Source: Pseudovibrio zosterae (GTDB lineage: Bacteria; Pseudomonadota; Alphaproteobacteria; Rhizobiales; Stappiaceae). Taken from it: a stretch of 64,000 nucleotides of DNA. Below are positions 17,735 through 26,300 of the stretch, piece after piece. The position numbers were made by a program, and so were the translations under genes. Location: assembly GCF_033843645.1 (NCBI RefSeq), contig NZ_JAWXVZ010000016.1, positions 7,679 to 71,678 on the forward strand, given 5' to 3'. The notes under the pieces were generated by a model. The model searched no databases and had not been told where the DNA came from. It was given only the letters and a program-made list of their open reading frames with translations. Positions within the stretch are counted from its first letter, which is position 1. Each line of letters begins with the position of its first letter.

Positions 17735-19453
17735 ATGCGACGTCATTTGATGGCCACTGCGGCTCTCAGCGTATTGCTGGCAACATCCGGCAGTGCATGG
17801 GCTGACATGGAAGCAGCCAAGCGCTGGATCGACAGCGAATTCCAGCCTTCGACGCTCTCCAAGGAAGAGCAGATGAAGGAAATGGAATGGTTCATTCAGG
17901 CTGCTGAGCCGTTCAAGGGTATGGAAATCAAGGTGGTTTCTGAAACCATCACCACCCACGAATACGAAGCCAAGACGCTCGCCAAGGCATTCACCGAAAT
18001 CACCGGCATCAAGGTTACGCACGACTTGATCGGTGAAGGTGATGTGGTTGAGAAACTCCAGACGCAGATGCAGTCTGGTGAAAACATCTATGATGCATAT
18101 GTGAACGACTCCGATCTGATCGGTACCCACGCACGTTATCAGCAGGTGCGCAACCTGACCGACTGGATGGCGAACGAAGGTGCAGACGTGACCCTGCCGA
18201 CCCTCGATATCGAGGACTTCATTGGTCGCTCCTTCACCACCGGTCCTGACGGCAAGCTCTACCAGCTGCCAACTCAGCAGTTCGCGAACCTTTACTGGTT
18301 CCGCTATGACTGGTTCACAAACCCTGAGATCAAAGCGCAGTTCAAGGAAAAGTACGGCTACGATCTGGGTGTGCCGGTCAACTGGTCTGCTTATGAAGAC
18401 ATCGCTGAGTTCTTCACCAACGACGTGAAGGAAATCAACGGCGAAAAAGTCTACGGCCACATGGACTACGGTAAGAAAGACCCATCCTTGGGTTGGCGCT
18501 TTACCGATGCATGGCTGTCCATGGCTGGTGCAGGTGACAAGGGCATTCCAAACGGTCTGCCAGTTGATGAATGGGGCATTCGTGTAGACGGATGTGCGCC
18601 GGTTGGCTCTACAGTTGAGCGCGGTGGTGCGACCGACGGCCCTGCCGCTGTTTACTCCATCACCAAGTACATTGACTGGTTGAAGCAGTATGCTCCAGCA
18701 GAAGCTGCCGGCATGGTGTTCTCTGAAGCAGGCCCGGTTCCTGCGCAGGGTAACGTTGCTCAGCAGATCTTCTGGTACACCGCATTCACCGCCGACATGG
18801 TGAAGGAAGGCCTGCCAGTGGTGAACGAAGACGGCACGCCAAAGTGGCGTATGGCTCCTTCGCCAAAGGGTGCTTACTGGGAAGAGGGCATGAAGCTCGG
18901 TTATCAGGACGCTGGTTCCTGGACCTTGATGAAGTCCACGCCGGAAGACCGTGCGAAGGCTGCATGGCTTTACGCTCAGTTCACCGTGGCCAAGACCACT
19001 TCTCTGAAGAAGTCTCACGTTGGTCTGACCTTCATTCGTGACAGTGACGTACGCCACGAGTCCTTCAGCGACCGCGCACCGAAACTGGGTGGTCTGGTTG
19101 AGTTCTACCGCTCTCCAGCACGTGTTCAGTGGACGCCAACCGGCACCAACGTTCCTGACTATCCAAAGCTGGCTCAGCTGTGGTGGCAGAACATTGGCGA
19201 TGCGTCTTCTGGCGCAAAGACCCCGCAGGAAGCCATGACCGCACTGGCTGAAGCGCAGGACAAGGTTCTGTCCCGTCTGGAGCGCGCAGGTGTTCAGGGC
19301 GAATGTGGTCCAAAGCTCAACGAACCTCAGGATCGTGACTACTGGCTGTCTCAGCCGGGTGCGCCGAAGGCAAAGCTTGAAAACGAAAAGCCAACGCCAA
19401 TCACCGTTGACTACGACGAGCTGATCAAGAGCTGGGCGGACGCAAACAAGTAA
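17735..19453 (+). CDS. glpV: Glycerol ABC transporter binding protein GlpV
   Basis: A periplasmic binding protein of 572 residues, long for this class but typical of the GlpV type. The ATG at 17735 follows GGGAGG and gives a signal peptide (MRRHLMATAALSVLLATSGSAWA-D). The mature part has the usual two-lobed features, with KVVSETITTHEYEAKTLAKA near the N-terminus and a FANLYWFRYDWF segment. Codon use and gene order fit the rest of the operon. A strong terminator follows, so this is the last gene of glpSTPQUV. The operon's usual partners glpR, glpD and glpK are not in the window. Confidence 0.9.
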   Translation: MRRHLMATAALSVLLATSGSAWADMEAAKRWIDSEFQPSTLSKEEQMKEMEWFIQAAEPFKGMEIKVVSETITTHEYEAKTLAKAFTEITGIKVTHDLIGEGDVVEKLQTQMQSGENIYDAYVNDSDLIGTHARYQQVRNLTDWMANEGADVTLPTLDIEDFIGRSFTTGPDGKLYQLPTQQFANLYWFRYDWFTNPEIKAQFKEKYGYDLGVPVNWSAYEDIAEFFTNDVKEINGEKVYGHMDYGKKDPSLGWRFTDAWLSMAGAGDKGIPNGLPVDEWGIRVDGCAPVGSTVERGGATDGPAAVYSITKYIDWLKQYAPAEAAGMVFSEAGPVPAQGNVAQQIFWYTAFTADMVKEGLPVVNEDGTPKWRMAPSPKGAYWEEGMKLGYQDAGSWTLMKSTPEDRAKAAWLYAQFTVAKTTSLKKSHVGLTFIRDSDVRHESFSDRAPKLGGLVEFYRSPARVQWTPTGTNVPDYPKLAQLWWQNIGDASSGAKTPQEAMTALAEAQDKVLSRLERAGVQGECGPKLNEPQDRDYWLSQPGAPKAKLENEKPTPITVDYDELIKSWADANK

Positions 19454-19477
19454 TCATCCAACGCAGGATGAAAGGAA

Positions 19478-19505
19478 AGGGTCGGCGGTTTCGCCGGCCC
19501 TTTTT
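19478..19505 (+). terminator. Rho-independent terminator of the glp operon
   Basis: The arms AGGGTCGGCG (19478-19487) and CGCCGGCCCT (19492-19501) enclose a four-base loop and are followed by TTTTT. Confidence 0.9.
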
Positions 19506-19556
19506 GCGTGCCGCACCGCCTCTGTTTCCCGACGGGTATGTGAAAGTGCTCATTGC

Positions 19557-19574
19557 TGATTATACGATTAATCA
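19557..19574 (+). promoter_or_regulatory. LacI-type operator candidate upstream of the flavoprotein gene
   Basis: TGATTATACGATTAATCA has perfect six-base arms around a central CG, the typical layout of LacI-family operators. It lies 57 bp before the flavoprotein start. The LacI-family gene at 21713-22777, tail-to-tail with the flavoprotein gene, is the obvious candidate regulator. Confidence 0.45.
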
Positions 19575-19631
19575 TTAGCTTTTCAGGGAGTTTTCTGGCA
19601 AGTGCACTGCCGCGTCATCAAGGATAGCTGA

Positions 19632-21716
19632 ATGACCCAAACCCGTTTGACACCTGAAATCCTGACGGCGCTTACCCGCATTACCATGCCCCGTGGATTT
19701 GCAAGCCTGCCACCTGAGACCGTCGTTCAGGTGAACCTATGCGATCTGCCGGTCCATTCTTGCCAAACGCTTGTCATTGGCTCTGGTGCGGCGGGTTTGC
19801 GCGCGGCCTGCGAGGCCAAACGTCGGGGCCGCGAGGTGTTGGTGGCCACGGGCGGCATGTATATGGGCACCTCTGCCTGTTCGGGTTCTGACAAACAGAC
19901 CCTTCACACCGCATCCACCAGCCGTAATGGCGACAACTTTGAGGTTCTTGCGCGAGATCTGGCCGCTGGCGGCTGCATGGATGAAGATGTGGCCTATGTG
20001 GAGGCGGTGGGCTCCATTGGTGCCATGGCCGGGTTGCAGTACATTGGCCTTGATCTGCCGGAAGATCGTCTGGGTGCGGTGCTGCGCTATCAAACGGATC
20101 ATGATGAGTATGGCCGCGCGACCAGTTGCGGGCCTCGCACTTCGCGCTTGATGGTAAAGGTGCTGCTGGAAGAGGCGCAGCGTCTTGGCATTCCGTTCAT
20201 GACTGGGGCTGCAGCGGTCAAGATACTCACCAAGGGTGAGGGGGAGGGACGGTGCGTTTCCGGTTTGGTGGTGGCCAACAAAAGCACTGAGCACAATCCG
20301 TATGGTCTGGCTGTAATTGCTTGCGAGGATCTGATCATCGCGACAGGGGGACCGGGGGAGATGTACCGCGACAGCGTTTACCCGAAGAAGTGTTTTGGAG
20401 CTTTGGGGTTGGCGCTTGAAGCCGGACTTGAACTGAGCAATCTGACGGAAAGCCAGTTCGGCATCGGCACGCCGCGTGAGACCTTTCCCTGGAACCTGTC
20501 GGGCACCTATGTGCAAGTAATGCCCTACGTGTTCTCAAGGGATGCGGCCGGAAACGAGTTCAACTTTCTGGCTGACTATTATCGCAGTACACGGGAGCTG
20601 GTTTCCAACGTGTTTCGCAAGGGCTATCAGTGGCCGTTCCACGCCTCCCGCATGCTGGAGTTCGGCTCCAGTCTGGTGGACATTGCGGTTCATTTGGAAA
20701 TCAGAAAAGGGCGAGAGGTGTTCCTCGACTTCCTGCGCAATCCGCTTCCTGGCAAGGATGGGGCGCATTTCAATCTGGATGACCTGGAGCCCGATGTGCG
20801 GGCCTATCTTGAGAACAACGGTGCGCTGGATGCCTTGCCGATCGATCGGCTTGTGCGCATGAACCCGCTGGCCATCGAGCTCTATCGCATGAATGGCATC
20901 GACATCACCAAAGAGCCGCTGCGCTTGGCGGTGAACAATCAACACATGAACGGGGGAATTGAAATCGACCTGTGGGGGCGCACCAACCTTTCTGGGTGCT
21001 ACGCGGTTGGCGAAGCAGCGAGCACGCACGGCGTGACGCGGCCGGGCGGGTCGGCGCTGATTTCGGGGCAGGTGTTTGCAACCCGCGTTGCCAAGCACAT
21101 CGCACATGAAGCACGGCAACGCCGCGCGGGGGCAGAGCTGGGCTGGGAAGCGCCGCTGGCAGAGCTGATCCAAGAGCTGGAAACTGTGACCAATGGGTGT
21201 GATGGTTCGGCGCTCGATGGGGTTAAACATGACATTCAACAACGCATGTCTGAGGCGGCGGGTTTCGTATGTGCCGAGGCCGATGTGACGTCAGCGTTGG
21301 AAGACGCTTTGGCCCTCGTTGATGCCTTTGAGGCTGGGGCAGTTGCATTGCGGGAAGCGAAGCGGGCCGGTGACTACTTCATGTGGAAGCAACTGGCGCT
21401 TTCCTCCGCAGCCGTTTTGCAGGCTCTGAACCATTACATCAAAGCAGGCGGAGGCAGTCGCGGGGCGCGTGTCATTCTCGACGACGGTTCTACCGGGTTG
21501 CCTGAAACCGTTCATGGTCCGCTCGAGGCTTTTCGGTTCAGGCCCGAAAGGGAGAAAGACAAGGCCAAGAAGATCATCGTGCGGCAGACGGCAGACGGCA
21601 TTGCGTGTTGCGAACGTCCTCTCAAAGGGCGGGATCGGTCGCCCGTGTATTTTGAGAGAGGCTGGGGCGAGTTTCTCAGCGACCAGATCTTCCAAACCGA
21701 GGGCGGAAAAGGCTAG
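19632..21716 (+). CDS. FAD-dependent fumarate reductase/succinate dehydrogenase-like flavoprotein
   Basis: A 694-residue flavoprotein. The dinucleotide motif VIGSGAAGLRAACEAKRRG lies near residue 47. The family's substrate-site segment is recognisable late in the protein as GEAASTHGVTRPGGSALISGQVFATRVA, with the arginine and histidine that bind a dicarboxylate in SdhA/FrdA and L-aspartate oxidase. No Fe-S subunit or membrane anchor lies next to it, so it is not a respiratory complex subunit; it may oxidise an organic acid or amino acid. A LacI-type palindrome is upstream and the LacI gene overlaps its 3' end by 4 bp in the opposite sense. The substrate is unknown. Confidence 0.8.
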   Translation: MTQTRLTPEILTALTRITMPRGFASLPPETVVQVNLCDLPVHSCQTLVIGSGAAGLRAACEAKRRGREVLVATGGMYMGTSACSGSDKQTLHTASTSRNGDNFEVLARDLAAGGCMDEDVAYVEAVGSIGAMAGLQYIGLDLPEDRLGAVLRYQTDHDEYGRATSCGPRTSRLMVKVLLEEAQRLGIPFMTGAAAVKILTKGEGEGRCVSGLVVANKSTEHNPYGLAVIACEDLIIATGGPGEMYRDSVYPKKCFGALGLALEAGLELSNLTESQFGIGTPRETFPWNLSGTYVQVMPYVFSRDAAGNEFNFLADYYRSTRELVSNVFRKGYQWPFHASRMLEFGSSLVDIAVHLEIRKGREVFLDFLRNPLPGKDGAHFNLDDLEPDVRAYLENNGALDALPIDRLVRMNPLAIELYRMNGIDITKEPLRLAVNNQHMNGGIEIDLWGRTNLSGCYAVGEAASTHGVTRPGGSALISGQVFATRVAKHIAHEARQRRAGAELGWEAPLAELIQELETVTNGCDGSALDGVKHDIQQRMSEAAGFVCAEADVTSALEDALALVDAFEAGAVALREAKRAGDYFMWKQLALSSAAVLQALNHYIKAGGGSRGARVILDDGSTGLPETVHGPLEAFRFRPEREKDKAKKIIVRQTADGIACCERPLKGRDRSPVYFERGWGEFLSDQIFQTEGGKG

Positions 21717-22777
21717 CCCGCCTTGGCGATGTACTGAAGCGATGAATTGGTGCCCACCTGAAAAGCACTCGACTCACGCTCGATAAGCACCGGCGGACGC
21801 CGGTTGATGAGCGGCCCTTGATGCGTTCCCTCAAGTTGAGCTAGAAGCGCTCTGGCAACTTCAGTGCCGATGGTCTTGGGGAACATCTCAATGGTCGTGA
21901 GCGGCGGGTTCCATACTTCCGCCTCAGGCAGATTGTCAAACCCCACCAGCGCGATGTCCTTACCCACTTTGCGGCGCAGGCTTTTCAAGCCAGCGGTTGC
22001 GCCCATGGCCAGAATGTCGTTGTGGCAGAATATGGCGGTGATTTCCGGGTTGGCGGAGAGCAGTTCGATGGCTGCAAGGCGCCCGTTTTCACGTCCCGGC
22101 GGCGTGCGGAGCTTGTGGATCTGGGCCTCAGCGCAGTTAGAGTAGTGAATGGTGTCCTCAAAGCCGGAGAGGCGTTGCTCACCGGTGGTGGTGCCCTCTG
22201 TGCCTCCGATCACCCCAAAGATTCTGTGGCCCTTGGACAGCAGGTGTTGAGCTGCCAGGTGGGCGCCGTGACGGTCATCGGCTCCGAAAAAATCGCAATT
22301 GAGCCCTTCAATTTCACGCACAAAGGTGACGAATGGCAGGTTGCGGGAGACGATGGTGTCCATGCACTCCGGTGTTGAGCCTGCCACTGGGCTTAAGGCA
22401 ATGCCTGCGACGCCATGGGAAATGACTTCCTCAATCATAGCTGCCTGCCGATCAAGGCTTTCACCAATATTGGCCATGATGGGCAGATAGCCATGCTTTG
22501 AAAGCTCGGCTTCAAATGTGGCGGAGAACTCGCCATAGAACGGGTTGGCAATGTTCTGGATGAGAACACCAATGAGCTTTGACCTGCCGGTGCGCAGGCG
22601 GGCGGCGGTGTAGTCCTTGACAAAGCCCAGTTCGCTCATGGCCTTGCGCACTTTGAGGCGGGTTTCCTCGGTCATGCGACCGGTCTCGTTGATGACGTTT
22701 GAAACAGTTGCAGAAGAGACACCAGCTTGTTTTGCTATGTCGGCGATGGTTATCCTGGATGACTGACTGCGTTTCAT
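21713..22777 (-). CDS. LacI-family transcriptional regulator
   Basis: A 354-residue repressor-type regulator. The N-terminal helix-turn-helix reads TIADIAKQAGVSSATVSNVIN (about residues 10-31). It is followed by the hinge region and a periplasmic-binding-protein-like effector domain (GVLIQNIANPFYGEF; VALVGFDNLPEAEVW). It lies 61 bp downstream of the D-2-hydroxyacid dehydrogenase gene on the same strand and is convergent with the flavoprotein gene. Likely targets are these neighbours, based on the LacI-like palindrome at 19557-19574. The effector is unknown but may be a sugar acid or hydroxyacid. Confidence 0.92.
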   Translation of the reverse strand: MKRSQSSRITIADIAKQAGVSSATVSNVINETGRMTEETRLKVRKAMSELGFVKDYTAARLRTGRSKLIGVLIQNIANPFYGEFSATFEAELSKHGYLPIMANIGESLDRQAAMIEEVISHGVAGIALSPVAGSTPECMDTIVSRNLPFVTFVREIEGLNCDFFGADDRHGAHLAAQHLLSKGHRIFGVIGGTEGTTTGEQRLSGFEDTIHYSNCAEAQIHKLRTPPGRENGRLAAIELLSANPEITAIFCHNDILAMGATAGLKSLRRKVGKDIALVGFDNLPEAEVWNPPLTTIEMFPKTIGTEVARALLAQLEGTHQGPLINRRPPVLIERESSAFQVGTNSSLQYIAKAG

Positions 22778-22836
22778 TGTGTCGTTCCGTTCTGGCGTCC
22801 GAGGCAGGGTGATGGGCGAGCGCTGTTATTTATAAA

Positions 22837-22852
22837 CGCTATAATTGTAGCG
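22837..22852 (-). promoter_or_regulatory. Palindrome between the dehydrogenase gene and lacI-type gene
   Basis: CGCTATAATTGTAGCG is a near-perfect 16-bp palindrome (one mismatched pair) 59 bp upstream of the LacI-family start. It overlaps the stop codon of the preceding gene. It could be an operator, though its centre is AATT rather than CG. Confidence 0.3.
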
Positions 22853-23780
22853 GGGTCACAAGCGGTTTTCCCTCTAGCCATGCGGCTATATTCTGGATAA
22901 CTACCTCTCCCATGTGTCGCCGCGTCTCTAGTGTTGCGCTGGAGATATGGGGGGTAAGGATGACGTTTTTCGCGGAAACAAGCGGTTCTGGCACGTTGGG
23001 TTCTTGCTCGAACACGTCGAGGCAAGCGCCGCCTACTGCGCCATTTTGTAGCGCCTTGATGAGGTCTTCCTGATTGACGATGGAGCCTCTGGCCACGTTG
23101 ATCAGCAGGCCGTCGGGGCCAAGCCTGGACAGGACATTCAGATTGACCATGCCTCTGGTGGCAGCACCTCCTGCTGCGGAAATGACTAGCACGCGGCTTT
23201 TCTCGGCCAGCTCTTCCAGAGTTGCGCAAAACCCTGCCGGGTGGTCCGCATCCGGTTTCAGATCGCAGTAAAGGATGTTGCAGTCGAACGCCTCCAAGAT
23301 CCGGGCAATCTTCTTGCCAATGCGGCCATAACCGAAAATGCCCACGGTCTTGCCGCGTATGTCGAACCCTGTGCCCAGCTTCCCATTGGCCCAATTGCCG
23401 GCGCGCACGAAGTGATCGCCCTCCACAAGTCGGCGGCTGCCAGCCAGAATCAGGGCGATTGCCATGTCTGCTACCGCACTGGTGAGGCTGTCCGGCGTTG
23501 TTGTTATGGCAATTGAGCGCCTGCGGGCTTCGTTCAGGTCAATCGCGTCGTAGCCGACGCCGTAAACGGAGATCAGCTTGAGATTGGGAAGGGAAGCCAT
23601 GAGTGCCGGAGGGACGCCCAGGTCGCCCTTGGTGGCGACCACCGTTACGTCCTTGGCAAGTTCTGCGGGCAATACTTGAGGGTTACCGAGGTCCCAGTAT
23701 CTTATGACTGGGGCGACAGCTTCCAAATCTGAATTGATGCACTCAGGGGTGTAAGGGCTGAGTTGCAAAATGTGGCTCAT
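22839..23780 (-). CDS. D-2-hydroxyacid dehydrogenase (glyoxylate/hydroxypyruvate reductase type)
   Basis: A cytoplasmic NAD(P)-dependent dehydrogenase of 313 residues. The Rossmann motif GYGRIGKKIARILEAF follows residue 150. The catalytic arginine is in NVARGSIVNQEDL, the glutamate in DVFEQEPNVPE and the histidine in LTPHISSATLETRR. Such enzymes reduce glyoxylate, hydroxypyruvate or 2-ketogluconate, or work in the oxidative direction on D-hydroxyacids. The LacI-type regulator gene follows on the same strand and may be co-transcribed. The exact substrate cannot be told from sequence. Confidence 0.88.
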   Translation of the reverse strand: MSHILQLSPYTPECINSDLEAVAPVIRYWDLGNPQVLPAELAKDVTVVATKGDLGVPPALMASLPNLKLISVYGVGYDAIDLNEARRRSIAITTTPDSLTSAVADMAIALILAGSRRLVEGDHFVRAGNWANGKLGTGFDIRGKTVGIFGYGRIGKKIARILEAFDCNILYCDLKPDADHPAGFCATLEELAEKSRVLVISAAGGAATRGMVNLNVLSRLGPDGLLINVARGSIVNQEDLIKALQNGAVGGACLDVFEQEPNVPEPLVSAKNVILTPHISSATLETRRHMGEVVIQNIAAWLEGKPLVTPLQL

Positions 23781-23972
23781 TATGTCTCCGGTCGCAGTGG
23801 CGCAAGGCGCCGGTCATTCCCAGATGAACCGCCGAGCTACCAAAATTCCCTCTTCTCTCCCAATTCTGGTAGGCACGCCAGTCTGCACATCTGCCGAAAA
23901 GGCAGAGGCAGTATGACTTTAAAGCTCCCGAACTCTCAAGCGAAGGTCACCTGAGACAGCGCACTTCCTGCG

Positions 23973-24089
23973 TTAGCCAAGCAATGTGAACATTGCGCCG
24001 ACGATGCCGGCCATGCTGACGCCAATGACTGCGGCGCGTAGCACGATGCCACAGCAGTTGAGTGCGGTGTTGAATGTATGAGTAAGCAT
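23973..24089 (-). CDS. Small membrane peptide, 38 residues, unknown function
   Basis: A short reading frame starting at the ATG at 24089, preceded by an excellent ribosome site (GGGAGG, 5 bp spacer). The product MLTHTFNTALNCCGIVLRAA... is mostly a single hydrophobic helix (CCGIVLRAAVIGVSMAGIVGAMFTLLG) with a glycine-rich face and a short polar N-terminus containing two adjacent cysteines. A longer frame from 24155 lacks a ribosome site. It stands alone between the dehydrogenase and a GntR gene. I do not recognise the family; the strong translation signal and membrane-like composition make it a credible gene. Confidence 0.55.
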   Translation of the reverse strand: MLTHTFNTALNCCGIVLRAAVIGVSMAGIVGAMFTLLG

Positions 24090-24301
24090 CGAATCCTCCC
24101 TCACAAAAGAGGCCCCAAGAGGCGCTCGATGCAGGTATTGTGAAATATCTGTCACATAACTGCCAGTAGTAGTGCTACGTATTTTGCGTGTTCTACGATT
24201 ATTGAGGGGGAGTATTAGACTCTGGATTGCGCGAATTTACGTCGCACCCATGGCATTTATCAAAGACGAACGACTCAGCATCGGTAATAGTGTGCCAAGG
24301 T

Positions 24302-24313
24302 TGTTATATAACA
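24302..24313 (+). promoter_or_regulatory. Palindrome upstream of GntR gene 1
   Basis: TGTTATATAACA is a perfect 12-bp palindrome 40 bp before the GTG start of the GntR gene. It is a candidate autoregulatory operator. Confidence 0.4.
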
Positions 24314-24353
24314 TCCAATTAAATTACAGGGGTGCTTCAGCAAGGAGGCTGAT

Positions 24354-25061
24354 GTGGGCCGTCCCGCCAACTTAAGTAATACTGTGTACGCTGGCATAAA
24401 GAGCAGCATTGAGTCTGGGGAGTTTCCGCAGGGCTTGAAGCTGCCAACAGAACATGCGCTCTGCGAACGTTTTGGCGTCTCCCGGCCTGTCATCCGGGCG
24501 GTGATGGACCGTCTGCGTCAAGAGGGGGTCATTGAAACGGTCAGAGGTTCTGGCAGTTTTGTGATTGATGGCGTTGAGCCAGCCCCAGCCAAGCAAGAGG
24601 GCTCGATGGTTGCCTATCAGGTCTCTGATATTGGCGACATCATGGAGTGTCAGGAAACGCGACTCGTGTTTGAGGCGGAGATGGCGGCGCTTGCGGCCGA
24701 ACGCTGGAACGAGGGCGACATGAAGCGCATGGAAACGGCGCTGAACGAGATCATCAAGGAACACAATCGCGGCGGTGATATTGTCAACGCGGATTACCTG
24801 TTCCATCGCAGCATCATACAGGCTGCAAAGAACGCCTACGCGTTGCTGGTGTTCGACAGCATGAAAGAGCAGATCCTGCTGGGCATGAGCATGAGCCGCG
24901 GGATTTACAACGTGCTGCCGGAATACGCGACCCGTCATGGTCTGCAAGAGCATGTGGACATGCTGGATGCGATCCGGGATCGAGACCCGGGCGAGGCGCG
25001 GAACATCATGCGCCATCATATCGGGTTCTTCGGTGAAAAGGTTCACCACACCAGAGTGTGA
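24354..25061 (+). CDS. GntR-family regulator (FadR/FCD type) 1
   Basis: A transcription factor of 235 residues that starts at a GTG (24354), with AAGGAGG 5 bp upstream. The ATG two bases earlier is in another frame. The winged helix (residues about 10-72) shows LPTEHALCERFGVSRPVIRAVMDRLRQEG and VRGSGSFV. The C-terminal all-helical FCD ligand domain contains the metal-binding-type histidines (DYLFHRSII; GLQEHVDML; MRHHIGFF). It is convergent with the sugar kinase gene and probably controls it or nearby sugar-acid genes; FCD regulators often sense organic or sugar acids. Confidence 0.9.
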   Translation: MGRPANLSNTVYAGIKSSIESGEFPQGLKLPTEHALCERFGVSRPVIRAVMDRLRQEGVIETVRGSGSFVIDGVEPAPAKQEGSMVAYQVSDIGDIMECQETRLVFEAEMAALAAERWNEGDMKRMETALNEIIKEHNRGGDIVNADYLFHRSIIQAAKNAYALLVFDSMKEQILLGMSMSRGIYNVLPEYATRHGLQEHVDMLDAIRDRDPGEARNIMRHHIGFFGEKVHHTRV

Positions 25062-25100
25062 AAAACGAAAAGCCCCGCAGTGAGCGAGGCTTTTCTTTTA
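25062..25100. terminator. Bidirectional terminator between GntR gene 1 and the kinase gene
   Basis: The arms AAAAGCC (25068-25074) and GGCTTTT (25088-25094) have T-runs on both strands. It lies between two converging stop codons. Confidence 0.8.
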
Positions 25101-25120
25101 TCGGATGGGGGATCCGATCG

Positions 25121-26056
25121 TTACAGCACGCCGCGTTCGTTCATGAAGGCTTCTACGTCCTTCTTGAATGGAATCGGCGCTACAGCTCCAAATCCAAGCG
25201 TGGTCAGGGCTGCTGCTGCATTTGCATATTTCAATGAATCTTCAAGCGACTTGCCCGCAACAATCTGGCTGAAGAACGCGCCAGAGAAACAGTCGCCAGC
25301 GCCTGTTGCATCCTTGGCGTCGACAGGGTTGCCCGCAACCCGATTGCGCTGGCTGCCCGTGGCGTACATGGCGCCCTGCTTGCCAAGCTTCAGGATGACG
25401 GTCTTTGCGCCAAGGTTGAGATAAAAGTCGCAGATTTGGTCCGGATCGTTGAGGCCGGTCAGCAGTTCGGCTTCATCCACGCTTGGCATGATGAAGTCCA
25501 CGTGACGCGCAGCCTCATGGATCACGCCGCGTGCGCGGTCCAGGCCCCAGAGCTTCAGACGCAGGTTGGTGTCGAAAGAGGTAAGGGTGCCACCCGCCTT
25601 GGCAATTTCGATGGCCTTGAACACCGAATCGCAAGAGCTGACACTGATCGCGCAGGTGATTGCGGATGTGTGCAGAAGCTTTGCGGCCTTGATGGCGTCT
25701 TCCGGAAGCTGATCCGGGCTGACCAGAGAGGCAGCGGAGCCTTTGCGGGCAAAGGTGAAGTGGTGGCCGCGTTCATCATAGGAGATAAAGTAGATGCCTG
25801 TTGGTGCTTGCGGGTTGCGCACAACCAGATCGGTATTCACGCCTTCCCTGGTCCACAGATCAACGAACTTGTCGCCAAATACGTCAGCGCCAAGGTGGGC
25901 CAGCACTGCAACGGATGCGCCCTGACGGGAAGCGCTGCAGGCGAAGTTGGACGTGTCACCACCAAAGCCGCTGAGGTAGTCAGGGCCATCTCCGCTTTCT
26001 TTTACCTGGCTGAACTCGAAGAGTGGTTCGCCAAAGCTGATGATCTCTGCGGTCAT
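25121..26056 (-). CDS. kdgK: PfkB-family sugar kinase, 2-dehydro-3-deoxygluconokinase-like
   Basis: A ribokinase-family kinase of 311 residues. The N-terminal signature is YLSGFGGDTSNFACSASRQGA and the C-terminal signature is DATGAGDCFSGAFF, with the catalytic aspartate in GAGD. The substrate-lid region and lack of a nucleoside pattern fit a KDG (2-keto-3-deoxygluconate) or related sugar-acid kinase. It lies between two GntR-FCD regulators, one convergent and one divergent. That context suggests hexuronate or sugar-acid catabolism, but no isomerase, dehydratase or aldolase is adjacent, so the substrate is an inference. Confidence 0.8.
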   Translation of the reverse strand: MTAEIISFGEPLFEFSQVKESGDGPDYLSGFGGDTSNFACSASRQGASVAVLAHLGADVFGDKFVDLWTREGVNTDLVVRNPQAPTGIYFISYDERGHHFTFARKGSAASLVSPDQLPEDAIKAAKLLHTSAITCAISVSSCDSVFKAIEIAKAGGTLTSFDTNLRLKLWGLDRARGVIHEAARHVDFIMPSVDEAELLTGLNDPDQICDFYLNLGAKTVILKLGKQGAMYATGSQRNRVAGNPVDAKDATGAGDCFSGAFFSQIVAGKSLEDSLKYANAAAALTTLGFGAVAPIPFKKDVEAFMNERGVL

Positions 26057-26252
26057 AGGGATCCTCTTAGTCTTCCCGGTTTTCTCAGCGGGGCCGCTGA
26101 GGCTCGTGCCATTCTCTCAAAAAACGTCGAGGGCTCAACACGCTTGCCTGAAAAGAAGCGGTGGGCACCGAAAAAGCCTCGTTGTGGCGTATCTGCGGCG
26201 CTGATCGCTGTCGTTCTGGGCTTGTGTTTGCCTTGTTTCTCGATCTATATAA

Positions 26253-26273
26253 CTTGTATATAAGATACACAAG
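26253..26273 (+). promoter_or_regulatory. Imperfect palindrome in the kinase/GntR divergent region
   Basis: The arms CTTGT (26253-26257) and ACAAG (26269-26273) flank an AT-rich centre; eight of ten base pairs match. This is the usual shape of FadR-type GntR operators (TTGT...ACAA). It lies 27 bp before the GntR start at 26301. Confidence 0.4.
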
Positions 26274-26300
26274 AAATTATTGATAGCCGGAGCATTCCTG

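Noticed and set aside
17717..19057. A 446-residue minus-strand open frame
   Set aside because: It is antisense to glpV; composition and lack of motifs show it is a shadow.
19632..21716. Succinate dehydrogenase subunit A
   Set aside because: No sdhB, sdhC or sdhD genes are adjacent and the substrate-site segment differs from the SdhA consensus.
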